From positions 34,403-68,795 of the forward strand of contig NZ_LUUB01000043.1 in assembly GCF_001641635.1 (NCBI RefSeq): DNA of 34,393 nt, given 5' to 3'. How positions within the stretch are numbered: position 1 is the first letter of the stretch; each line of letters starts with the position of its first letter. This DNA comes from Bradyrhizobium centrolobii. GTDB taxonomy: Bacteria; Pseudomonadota; Alphaproteobacteria; Rhizobiales; Xanthobacteraceae. A model generated the notes under the pieces. It was not told the origin of the DNA, searched no databases, and saw only the letters and a list, made by a program, of their open reading frames with translations. The translations under genes and the position numbers were made by a program. This document shows, piece by piece, positions 24,345 through 32,082 of the stretch.

Positions 24345-27300
24345 TGAGGACGCCCGCCCCGCTTCCTCCGAAACCAAGCGGCACGATGCCCCGACCGGGA
24401 CGAAGTCGGACATGACACTCGCGACGCGGCTGGCCATCGCCATGATCCTGCTGGTCGCGATCGCGGTCTCGGCAGTCGGCCTCGTCAGCTATCGCAGCCT
24501 CGAACAGGCCTTGCTGCCGCGGGCGCTCGACCGCATCGAGAGTCATTCGCGGCAGCTGGCGTCGGAGCTCGAAGCCCACGCCAACGGTGCGCGTGGCGAC
24601 ATCAAGACATTCCGCTCGCGCGCCGCCGCGCGCGGCATGATCGACGCCCATTTCAACAACGGAATGGATCCGGTCGACCACCTCTCCGAAAAGACCTGGC
24701 GCGAGCGCCTGCTGACGCGCCTCGTGGCCGATGTCGGGGCCAATCCGGCCTATGCGAAATTCCGCATCATCGGCGTCGACGGCGCCGAGTATCTGCGCGT
24801 CGACCGCTCCGGCCCGAACGGGGCGGTTCGCGCGGTACCCGACGAGTCCCTCCAGAAAAAAGGCGATCGCTTCTTCTTCAAGGAGGCCATCAAGCTCGCC
24901 GAAGACCGGATCTACGTCTCCCCCGTCGATCTGAATGTCGACGACGGCGTCATTCAGACGCCGTATGTTCCGACCCTGCGCGTCGCAGGACCGGTGTTCG
25001 GCCCCGATCATCAGCTGTTCGGGATCGTCGTCGTCAATGTCGACATGGGCAAGGTGTTCAATCGCGTCCGTGCGTCGATCCGGCCGGGCGAAGAGGTCTA
25101 TGTCGTCGGCGCAAACGGCGACTATCTCGTCCACCCCGATCGCAGCCGCGAATACGGTTCGCAGCTGGGAAAGCCGACGCGATGGCAGAACGACTTCCCG
25201 TATTTCGCGTCGCTGGTCGGCACCACCAACAGCGCGTCGCAGATCGTGCCGGACCGCAGCGGCAAGCCGGGAGGCGCGGCGATATCCCCTGCGATCCTCG
25301 CCGAAGACCAGTGGGTCGGCGTCATCCGCGGCGTCCCCAATGCCGCCTTCATGGCCCCCGCCTCGGCCATCCAGCACACCAGCCTCGGCGTCGGCCTTGT
25401 CGCGGTCCTGGTCGCGGCCGTGCTGTCGGTGCTGCTGGCGCGGACCCTGACGCGGCCGATCGGACAGTTGACCGCGGCCATCGAGCGGGTCGGCCGCGAC
25501 AACTCTCCTGCCATTCCGACGGATGCGCCGGGCGAGACCGGCGTGCTGGCGCGCGCCTACAAGCGGATGTTCGAGGAGATGAACGCGAAGACATCAGCGC
25601 TTGAGCACGAGGTCGAGGAGCGACGACGGACCGAGGTCGCGCGCGACCACCACGCCGCCCGCGAAAGCCTGTTCAGCGCGGCGGTCGAATCCTCCGACGA
25701 TTCGATCGTCATGCAGACGCTCGGCGGCATCATCACGGGCTGGAATCCGGCGGCCGAGCGCCTCTACGGCTATTCGGCCGAGGAGGCGGTCGGCAAGCCG
25801 ACCTCGATCATCGTGCCCGATGACCGCCGCGAGGAAGGCAAGGACTATCTACGACGGATCGCCAGGGGCGAATGGATCGAGAATTTCGAGACCGTGCGGA
25901 TACGCAAGGACGGCAGCCCGGTCGAGATATCCGTGAGCCTGTCGCCGATCAGAGGGCCCTCGGGCGAGATCATCGGCGCCTCCGGCTCGGCCCGCAGTCT
26001 CACCGAAGCGCGACGGACCGAGCGGGCCCTCCAGCAGCAGCTCGAGGAACGGCGGCAGCTTTTCGACGCCTCGCAGGACCTCATCATGATCATGAACTCG
26101 CGTGGTCATATCATGCAGATCAGTCCGAGCAGCGAGACGATCCTCGGCTACAGGCGGGAGGAAATGATCGGCCGCAGCGGCGCCGATTTCATCCACCCCG
26201 ACCATCTCGAGCAGTCCCGCGAGGAAATGCGGGCGCTCCGGCGCGGCAAGCACCCCAAACTCGCCGACACGCGCTGCTTCCACAAGGACGGACACGAGGT
26301 GTGGCTGTCCTGGCTCGGCAACTGGTCGGACCAGGCCAAACGCTTCTTTTTCGTCGGACGCGACATGACCGAGGCGCGGCACGCCGAGGAATCCCTGCGC
26401 GAGAGCGAGCAGCTTGCCCGCAACATCGTCGAGACTGCGCTCGACGCCTTCGTCCAGACCGACGAGGCCAGCAAGATCCTGAACTGGAACTCGCAGGCCG
26501 AGGAGCTGTTCGGCTGGCGCCGCGACGAGGTGCTCGGCAAGAGCACGATCGATCTGATCGTCGCCGAGGGCGATCGCGACAGGGTCAAGGCGGGCCTGAA
26601 GCACTTCCTGGAAAGCGATGATGGCAGGACGCTGAACCGCCGCCGCGAGCTCATGTGCCGGCGCCGCGACGGCAAGGAATTCAAGGCCGAGCTGAGCGTC
26701 ACGGCGCTGCAACGCCGCGAGGGCATGCTCTTCAACGTCTTCTATCGCGACCTCACCGACAAGATCGCCGCCGAGGAGCGCATCCGCCATGCCGAGAAGA
26801 TGGAGGCGGTCGGCCAGCTCACCGGCGGCGTGGCGCACGACTTCAACAACATCCTCACTGTCATCACCGGAACGATCGAGATCCTGGCGGAGGCGGTCGA
26901 GAAAGAGCCGCAACTCGCCGCCATCACCAAGATGATCGACGAGGCCGCCGCGCGCGGCGCCGAGCTCACCCAGCACCTGCTCGCCTTCGCGCGCAAACAG
27001 CCGCTCCAGCCGCGCGAGATCGACGTCAACTCGCTGATCATCGACACCGCGAAACTCCTGCGGCCGACGCTGGGCGAGCAGATCCTGATCGAGTCCGTGT
27101 TCGAGGACGAGAGCTGCGTGGCGATCGTGGATCCCAACCAGCTCACCACCGCGATCCTCAACCTCGCGCTCAATGCACGCGACGCCATGCCCAGCGGCGG
27201 CAAGCTGATCCTGGAGACCGGTGCCGCCTATCTCGACGAGGTCTATGCCAGCGCCAACGACGTCCGGCCCGGCCATTACGTGCTGATCGCGGTGAGCGAC

Positions 27301-27912
27301 ACCGGTGCCGGCATCCCCGCAAGCATGCTGGCCAGGGTCTTCGACCCCTTCTTCACCTCGAAGGGACCCGGCAAGGGCACCGGGCTCGGGCTCTCCATGG
27401 TCTACGGCTTCATCAAGCAGTCCGCAGGCCACATCAAGATCTACAGCGAGGAGGGCCACGGCACCACGATCAAGATGTACCTGCCGCCCGGCAAGACGGC
27501 CACCGTGATCGGCGAAGGCGTGACGCCGGCGACCATCGAAGGCGGACACGAGACCATCCTCGTGGTCGAGGACGACCGGCTGGTGCGCGACTACGTGCTG
27601 GCGCAACTGCATTCGCTTGGCTACGTCACCCTGCAAGCGGCAAACGCCGCGGAGGCGCTCGCGATCGTCGCCACCGGAAAGCCGTTCGACCTCCTCTTCA
27701 CCGATGTGATCATGCCGGGCAAGATGAACGGACGGCAGCTCGCCGACGAATTGCAGAAGACGCGCCCCGATCTCAAGGTGGTCTATACGTCCGGGTATAC
27801 CGAGAACGCGATCATCCATCACGGCCGGCTCGATTCCGGCGTTCTGCTGCTGGCAAAGCCCTATCGAAAATCGGATCTCGCGCGGATCCTGCGCAAGGCA
27901 CTGGAGGGGTGA
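24322..27912 (+). CDS. Cache-HAMP-PAS-PAS-PAS hybrid histidine kinase with C-terminal receiver
   Basis: ATG 24322 has GGAGG 6 bases upstream (24311-24315). The 1196 residues run: cytoplasmic tail 1-37; helix about 38-60; a large periplasmic double-Cache sensor about 60-352; helix about 355-377; HAMP about 378-430; three PAS domains (about 447-560, 575-690, 697-815); HisKA with phospho-His839 in GGVAHDFNNILT; HATPase about 935-1055 with LNLALNARDAMPSGG, VSDTGAGIP and GTGLGLSMVYGF; and a receiver about 1076-1190 with phospho-acceptor Asp1128 (LLFTDVIMPG). It senses a periplasmic ligand and possibly a cytoplasmic PAS signal. Phosphate would pass from His839 to Asp1128, then perhaps out to another regulator. 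The FixJ-type regulator at 28075 is convergent, not co-transcribed. No heme-binding PAS residues were verified. Confidence 0.93.
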   Translation: MSAPVADDEDARPASSETKRHDAPTGTKSDMTLATRLAIAMILLVAIAVSAVGLVSYRSLEQALLPRALDRIESHSRQLASELEAHANGARGDIKTFRSRAAARGMIDAHFNNGMDPVDHLSEKTWRERLLTRLVADVGANPAYAKFRIIGVDGAEYLRVDRSGPNGAVRAVPDESLQKKGDRFFFKEAIKLAEDRIYVSPVDLNVDDGVIQTPYVPTLRVAGPVFGPDHQLFGIVVVNVDMGKVFNRVRASIRPGEEVYVVGANGDYLVHPDRSREYGSQLGKPTRWQNDFPYFASLVGTTNSASQIVPDRSGKPGGAAISPAILAEDQWVGVIRGVPNAAFMAPASAIQHTSLGVGLVAVLVAAVLSVLLARTLTRPIGQLTAAIERVGRDNSPAIPTDAPGETGVLARAYKRMFEEMNAKTSALEHEVEERRRTEVARDHHAARESLFSAAVESSDDSIVMQTLGGIITGWNPAAERLYGYSAEEAVGKPTSIIVPDDRREEGKDYLRRIARGEWIENFETVRIRKDGSPVEISVSLSPIRGPSGEIIGASGSARSLTEARRTERALQQQLEERRQLFDASQDLIMIMNSRGHIMQISPSSETILGYRREEMIGRSGADFIHPDHLEQSREEMRALRRGKHPKLADTRCFHKDGHEVWLSWLGNWSDQAKRFFFVGRDMTEARHAEESLRESEQLARNIVETALDAFVQTDEASKILNWNSQAEELFGWRRDEVLGKSTIDLIVAEGDRDRVKAGLKHFLESDDGRTLNRRRELMCRRRDGKEFKAELSVTALQRREGMLFNVFYRDLTDKIAAEERIRHAEKMEAVGQLTGGVAHDFNNILTVITGTIEILAEAVEKEPQLAAITKMIDEAAARGAELTQHLLAFARKQPLQPREIDVNSLIIDTAKLLRPTLGEQILIESVFEDESCVAIVDPNQLTTAILNLALNARDAMPSGGKLILETGAAYLDEVYASANDVRPGHYVLIAVSDTGAGIPASMLARVFDPFFTSKGPGKGTGLGLSMVYGFIKQSAGHIKIYSEEGHGTTIKMYLPPGKTATVIGEGVTPATIEGGHETILVVEDDRLVRDYVLAQLHSLGYVTLQAANAAEALAIVATGKPFDLLFTDVIMPGKMNGRQLADELQKTRPDLKVVYTSGYTENAIIHHGRLDSGVLLLAKPYRKSDLARILRKALEG

Positions 27913-28012
27913 GGCGAACTCATCGCGCCTTCTCGTGTCCCGGACAAGGCGCAGCGCGGCTGCGACGCAGAGCCGGACCCAGGACTGATAGCCGTCGAAT
28001 TGGAGAGATGGG

Positions 28013-28064
28013 CCCCGGCTCGGCAGCGCATCACTGCGTGACGCGCTGCGTCCGGGGCACGAGA
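28013..28064. repeat. 52-bp repeat, copy B
   Basis: This is the second copy of the unit at 9483-9534 (46 of 52 bases identical), again located between two convergent genes. Confidence 0.8.
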
Positions 28065-28074
28065 GAGCGCCCGT

Positions 28075-28710
28075 CTACGACGCCCGCTGGGCCGCGGTCA
28101 TCACGATGCGGATCAGATCGGCGGCGTTGCGCGCACCGAGTTTCTTCATGATGTTGGCGCGGTGGTCCTCGATGGTGCGCGGGCTGATCCCGAGCGTGCG
28201 GCCGGCTTCCTTGTTGGAGGCGCCGGAGGCAAACTGCTCGAGCACCTCGCGCTCCCTGCGAGTCAACGGCTCGCGTCCGGGGAAATGCAGCGAGCTGAAT
28301 TTCGGCGATGCATTCTCTGCCTGGCGCCGCGCATAGGCGCCGATCGCCTCTTCGAGCCGGCTCACGATCTCGCTGCCGCGGAACGGCTTCTCGATGAAGT
28401 CGAGCGCGCCGTTCTTGATCGCGCTCACCGCCATCGCGATGTCGCCCTGGCCCGAGATCATGAAGATCGGCGCCGGATAATCCTCGCCGTGCAGCTCCCT
28501 GAGGATGTCGAGGCCCGACTTTCCGGGAATGTGCACGTCGAGCAGGATCGCAGCCGGTGTTCGGCTTCGCGCGACGGAGAGCAATGCTGCGCCGTCTGCG
28601 AAACAGATCACTTCATAACCAGCCGCCTTCAACACCATCGACAGGGTGTCGCGAACGGCAGGGTCATCGTCGACCACGAAGATTTCACCGCGAGAGGTTT
28701 GTTCGGCCAT
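28075..28710 (-). CDS. FixJ-family response regulator (receiver + LuxR DNA-binding)
   Basis: Of several in-frame starts I choose ATG 28708-28710, because MAEQTSRGEIFVVDDDPAVR places the receiver at the N-terminus as usual; an extension to 28785 is Arg/Trp-rich and poorly supported. The 211 residues contain a receiver (about 8-125) with phospho-acceptor Asp58 (AILLDVHIPG), the switch region MISGQGD and the KPF Lys. A LuxR-type helix-turn-helix (about 147-205) follows: LTRREREVLEQFASGASNKEAGRTLGISPRTIEDHRANIMKKL. This layout is the FixJ/NarL class: phosphorylation frees the HTH to bind promoters. Its partner may be the hybrid kinase ending at 27912, tail to tail with it, or a kinase elsewhere. 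Confidence 0.9.
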   Translation of the reverse strand: MAEQTSRGEIFVVDDDPAVRDTLSMVLKAAGYEVICFADGAALLSVARSRTPAAILLDVHIPGKSGLDILRELHGEDYPAPIFMISGQGDIAMAVSAIKNGALDFIEKPFRGSEIVSRLEEAIGAYARRQAENASPKFSSLHFPGREPLTRREREVLEQFASGASNKEAGRTLGISPRTIEDHRANIMKKLGARNAADLIRIVMTAAQRAS

Positions 28711-28860
28711 GTGCCAGGTCCATTCGGCATTAGAAGACTCGCGTCCGCGCCAAACGTTATGGCGTTCGGCGCGGATTCGGCCCACCCGTATTTGTACGGG
28801 ACATGGACTTAACGCACAAGTAGCGGCAAGGAGCCTATTTGCAGAGGGCGGAGAATATCC

Positions 28861-29190
28861 ATGCTAAATTTTGCTGGCACGCCTCTCGTCACGATGCCCG
28901 AAACTGACAGCCGTCAGTTGATCGCGGCCGATCTTCGCTCTCTGATCGCGCGGATCGAGAGCAGCATGCGCCTGATCGACGCAGCCATGACGCAGGAGAA
29001 CGATAGCGCTATCGTTGGTTCCGCCGACATTTTCGTGCTCGACGACGTCACCCCGCGTTATGCCACAGCGAGCGCCGCTCTCAACGCCTGCCGGGCGGGG
29101 CTTGGCCACGCGCTGCAGTGCCTGTCGGATTCCGGCGACCCGTCCGAGATCGCGGTCAGCGCGGCGGAACGGCCGCATCTGACCGCATAG
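28861..29190 (+). CDS. Small hypothetical protein, 109 aa
   Basis: ATG 28861 follows GGAG (28851-28854) at 6 bases; an internal ATG at 28894 is an alternative. The protein is soluble with a central helix (DSRQLIAADLRSLIARIESSMRLIDAAM) and an Ala/Cys-containing second helix (ASAALNACRAGLGHALQCL). The short VLDDVTPRY segment lies between them. No signal peptide or known motif is seen. It lies divergent from the FixJ-type regulator and convergent with the receiver at 29203, so it may be part of their regulatory neighbourhood. Function is unknown. Confidence 0.65.
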   Translation: MLNFAGTPLVTMPETDSRQLIAADLRSLIARIESSMRLIDAAMTQENDSAIVGSADIFVLDDVTPRYATASAALNACRAGLGHALQCLSDSGDPSEIAVSAAERPHLTA

Positions 29191-29202
29191 CAGTTCCGCG
29201 TA

Positions 29203-29706
29203 TCAGGCGCGGTGACGCGCCACGATCGCGTCGGTGGCCACGCCGCCCCAGGTATGGATCACCGGCAGGCCCATCGCGGCCTTGCCGAGATTGGCGAGGC
29301 TGATGCGCAGGGCCGCGAGATCCAGCGGCTTCGGCAGGCTCTGGAGCTCGATCCCGACGGAGCGGGCAAAACTGCGGGCGGCGCTGCGGCGCTTGCCGTC
29401 CATGCCGCTGATGACGATCACGGAGCCTGAGAACTTCGCCGCCGCCATCTCGCGCAGCACGTCGATGCCGTCGCCGTCCTCCAGCACGAGATCGAGCGTC
29501 ACGCAGTCGAAGCGCGCGGACCGGAGCTTCTCGATCGCTTCCGCGACCGACGGCGCCACGGTGACTTCATGGCCGGCCTGCTTGGCGGCGACCGTGATCA
29601 GGCTGCGCTGCGTGGCGTCGTCGTCGACGACCAGGAGCTGAAGCGCGCGCCGTTCGGCGACGTCGGGCAGATTTGACGGGATGGGGGAGAGAGAGCTTCT
29701 TGGCAT
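29203..29706 (-). CDS. Stand-alone receiver domain protein
   Basis: The 167 residues are a single receiver (about 22-140) with LLVVDDDATQ, phospho-acceptor Asp72 (VTLDLVLEDGDG), VIVISGMDG and the LPKPLD Lys turn. An N-terminal Ser/Pro-rich 20-residue tail and a C-terminal tail (PVIHTWGGVATDAIV) lack any output domain. It is therefore a phosphate sink or protein-protein switch, CheY- or DivK-like in principle. It follows the PilZ gene by 134 bases on the same strand and is probably at the end of the chemotaxis transcript or just after it. Confidence 0.85.
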   Translation of the reverse strand: MPRSSLSPIPSNLPDVAERRALQLLVVDDDATQRSLITVAAKQAGHEVTVAPSVAEAIEKLRSARFDCVTLDLVLEDGDGIDVLREMAAAKFSGSVIVISGMDGKRRSAARSFARSVGIELQSLPKPLDLAALRISLANLGKAAMGLPVIHTWGGVATDAIVARHRA

Positions 29707-29840
29707 TACCGTACCCTGCGATTGAGACCGGCAATCGATACACGGCTCGCGCTTAAGCCCCGTAAAGCTGCTGCGGCGAATTCACTCGGATGTTTTAGCA
29801 AATGTGAAGCAACGTATCCGGAAAGGGAGGCGCGCAGGCG

Positions 29841-30158
29841 TCAGGCCGCCGCGTCATGGCCGCCGGCCGCGCCGCGCTTCTTCCTGTTCTTGCCGCGCAG
29901 GAACTGGATGTCCATTTCGGCGCCGTTGACGCGCACCAGCTCGCAGCGGCGATAGGCAAGCCCGGTAGACGAGAGCAGCAGGAAGAACTCCTTCAGGTTC
30001 AACCCCTGGATCGAGCCTTCCACCGTGAGGATGGCGTCGGTGTCGGAAATCGCGTTGAGCTTGCAGTCGCGGCGCCAGGTGCCGTCGATGGCCATGATGC
30101 AGACATCATAGCCGCGGCTGAACGTGACGCGTTCCCCACCCTTGCCATCCTCTGCCAT
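29841..30158 (-). CDS. PilZ-domain protein with degenerate c-di-GMP motif
   Basis: The 105-residue product is essentially one PilZ beta-barrel: GYDVCIMAIDGTWRRDCKLNAISDTDAIL, then FFLLLSSTGLAYRRCELVRV and GAEMDIQFLRGK. The second c-di-GMP-binding block, usually DxSxxGA, reads AISDTDA, and the N-terminal RxxxR is not clearly present (ERVTFSR has Args six apart in position). Binding of c-di-GMP is therefore doubtful; some PilZ proteins act by protein contact instead. A basic KNRKKRG tail follows. The gene begins 2 bases after the cheR stop, so it is almost certainly co-transcribed with the che genes. Confidence 0.85.
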   Translation of the reverse strand: MAEDGKGGERVTFSRGYDVCIMAIDGTWRRDCKLNAISDTDAILTVEGSIQGLNLKEFFLLLSSTGLAYRRCELVRVNGAEMDIQFLRGKNRKKRGAAGGHDAAA

Positions 30159-30160
30159 GC

Positions 30161-31042
30161 TTACAATCCTGCTATCGCCGCCATGCGCGGCGCGGCGCCG
30201 GCGAGCGCCGGCCTGCCCGCCGCTGCACGGGCGTCATTCGGCTTGTAGAGCCCGCGCCGCTCCGCGATCGGCCTGAAGGCATCGGTCAGTCCGACCACGG
30301 TCTCCGCGGCGCCCAGCACCAGGAAGCCGTCACCTTCGATCTGGCGCGCGAGGCGGTTGAAGATGTTGATCTTGGTATCCTGGTCGAAATAGATCAGCAC
30401 GTTGCGGCAGAAGATCACGTCGAACGTGCCGAGCTGTGCGAAATCGTGCAGCAGGTTGAGCTGCCGGTGCTGGATCATCGCGCGCAGCTCGGGATTGATC
30501 TGCCAGGTCTCCCCGGTCTGCTTGAAATATTTCACCAGCATCTGGATCGGCAGGCCGCGCTGTACTTCGAACTGGCTGTAGACGCCGGCCTTGGCCTTCT
30601 CCAGCACCTCCTGCGACAGGTCGGTCGCAATGATCTCGACGCGCCAGCCGGTGAGCGCCGCGCCCATCTCCTTCAGGCACATCGCCAGCGAGTAGGGCTC
30701 CTGCCCGGTCGAGCCGGCGGCGCACCAGATGCGCACGCTGCGGCGGCCGGCGCGGGCTTTGAGGACTTCCGGCATGATGGTGTCGCGGAAATGATCGAAC
30801 GGGATCTTGTCGCGGAAGAAGAAGGTCTCGTTCGTGGTCATGGCTTCGACCACGCTGGTGGCGAGCGCGCTCGATCCAAGGCCGTGCAGCTTCTGCACGA
30901 GCTCGGTGATGTTCGAGAGCCCGGCCTTGCGGGCGAGCGGCAGCAGGCGGCTTTCGATCAGATATTGCTTGTCTGCGGACAGGTCGAGACCGGAGTGATC
31001 CCTCAGGAACTTACGCAGATACTCATACTCGGTCGGGGTCAC
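30161..31042 (-). CDS. cheR: CheR chemoreceptor methyltransferase
   Basis: GTG 31040-31042 is chosen, with GAGAGG upstream; the frame is then the standard CheR length (293 residues). The N-terminal helical domain (TEYEYLRKFLRDHSGLDLSADKQYLIESRL) precedes the conserved TTNETFFFRD block. The SAM-binding domain has VRIWCAAGSTGQEPYSLAM and the FDVIFCRNVLIYFD block. It transfers methyl groups from S-adenosylmethionine to glutamates of chemoreceptors for adaptation. The short basic-Ala tail (AAAGRPALAGAAPRMAA) is variable and lacks the receptor-tethering pentapeptide-binding features. It is followed after 2 bases by the PilZ gene. Confidence 0.95.
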   Translation of the reverse strand: MTPTEYEYLRKFLRDHSGLDLSADKQYLIESRLLPLARKAGLSNITELVQKLHGLGSSALATSVVEAMTTNETFFFRDKIPFDHFRDTIMPEVLKARAGRRSVRIWCAAGSTGQEPYSLAMCLKEMGAALTGWRVEIIATDLSQEVLEKAKAGVYSQFEVQRGLPIQMLVKYFKQTGETWQINPELRAMIQHRQLNLLHDFAQLGTFDVIFCRNVLIYFDQDTKINIFNRLARQIEGDGFLVLGAAETVVGLTDAFRPIAERRGLYKPNDARAAAGRPALAGAAPRMAAIAGL

Positions 31043-31089
31043 GGATAGCCTCTCGCAAGCTTTACTGGGAACACTCAGGCCAGTGATAT

Positions 31090-31476
31090 TCAGGCAAAGG
31101 CTTGTCCGACCGGGATCAAGCCGACTTCGGCGAACTTGTCGGCGATAATGTCCTTGTCGAACGGCTTCATGATGTACTCGTTGGCGCCGCCGCTAAGCGC
31201 CTGGGCGATATGCGCCACGTTGTTCTCGGTGGTGCAGAACACGACCTTGGGTTGGTCGCCGCCGGGCAGGCGGCGCATGTGGCCCATGAACTCGAAACCG
31301 TCCATGACCGGCATATTCCAGTCGAGCAGCACCGCATCGGGCAGCTTCTGCTGGCAGATCTCGAGTGCCTTTGATCCGTCCTCGGCCTCGGTGACTTCGA
31401 ATTCCAGACCTTCCAGGATACGGCGTGCGATCTTGCGCACGACGCTGGAATCATCGACGACCAAACATGTCTTCAT
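31090..31476 (-). CDS. cheY: CheY chemotaxis response regulator
   Basis: The 128-residue single receiver has all catalytic positions: the acidic pair VVDDSS, phospho-acceptor Asp52 (VLLDWNMPVMDG), switch Thr in VFCTTENN and the conserved Lys in YIMKPFD. RBS GGAGAA lies 8 bases before ATG 31474-31476. When phosphorylated by CheA it binds the flagellar motor switch or acts as a sink. It lies downstream of cheW and upstream of cheR in the same orientation. Confidence 0.95.
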   Translation of the reverse strand: MKTCLVVDDSSVVRKIARRILEGLEFEVTEAEDGSKALEICQQKLPDAVLLDWNMPVMDGFEFMGHMRRLPGGDQPKVVFCTTENNVAHIAQALSGGANEYIMKPFDKDIIADKFAEVGLIPVGQAFA

Positions 31477-31507
31477 TTTGGTTCTCCGGCTTCGATGTTT
31501 TTGGGGT

Positions 31508-31981
31508 TCACGCAGCCATTTGCACTTTGGTTTCGAGCTCGAGGACGCGATCGACGTCGAGGACGACCATGAGCTGGCCGTCGAGGCGGTGGACGCCGCC
31601 GGCGAGCTTGGCCATGCGGGGGTCGAGGTTGACGGGGTTGTCCTCCTTGCCGTCCTCGGGCAGGCGCAGCACCTCGCCGATCTGGTCGATCAAAAGGCCG
31701 TAGGATTCGCCGCGCAGGTCGACGCCGACCGCCATCGGCGCCTTGCCGGCCTCGGCCTTGGGCAGGCCGAGCCGGGCGCGCATGTCGATCACGGTGACGA
31801 TGCGGCCGCGCAGGTTGAGCACGCCGGCGATCTCGCGCGAGGCCAAGGGGACGCGGGTGACGCGCTCGGGCATGAACACGTCCTGGACGCGGGAGATCGG
31901 CAGGCCGAACAGCTGGCCGCCGATCATCGCGGTGACGTACTCGACCATGGCGCCCTCGGCGGTCTGCATCTTGCTGCTCAT
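31508..31981 (-). CDS. cheW: CheW coupling protein
   Basis: The 157 residues are a single CheW/SH3-like domain: EYVTAMIGGQLFGLPISRVQDVF, VPLASREIAGVLNLRGRIVTVIDMRARLGLP, VDLRGESYGLLIDQIGEVLRL and LDGQLMVVLDVDRVLEL. It bridges chemoreceptors to CheA. AAGGAG precedes ATG 31979-31981 at 9 bases. The gap to cheA (101 bases) holds a dispersed 69-bp repeat, whereas the gap to cheY is only 31 bases. Confidence 0.95.
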   Translation of the reverse strand: MSSKMQTAEGAMVEYVTAMIGGQLFGLPISRVQDVFMPERVTRVPLASREIAGVLNLRGRIVTVIDMRARLGLPKAEAGKAPMAVGVDLRGESYGLLIDQIGEVLRLPEDGKEDNPVNLDPRMAKLAGGVHRLDGQLMVVLDVDRVLELETKVQMAA

Positions 31982-32013
31982 CGAAGTATCTCCTTCCCCG
32001 CCGCTTGTTGTTG

Positions 32014-32082
32014 GAGCATGATCTTGTCGGAAAACCGCTTCACACTTTGCGCTAACGCGGCCCTTCGGGTCCGGATCATGCG
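32014..32082 (-). repeat. 69-bp repeat, copy B, abutting the cheA stop
   Basis: Read on the minus strand the unit starts directly after cheA's TAG as CGCATGATCCGGACCCG and ends GATCATGCTC. It is nearly identical to 13530-13599 (a few substitutions and a one-base length difference). Confidence 0.85.
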
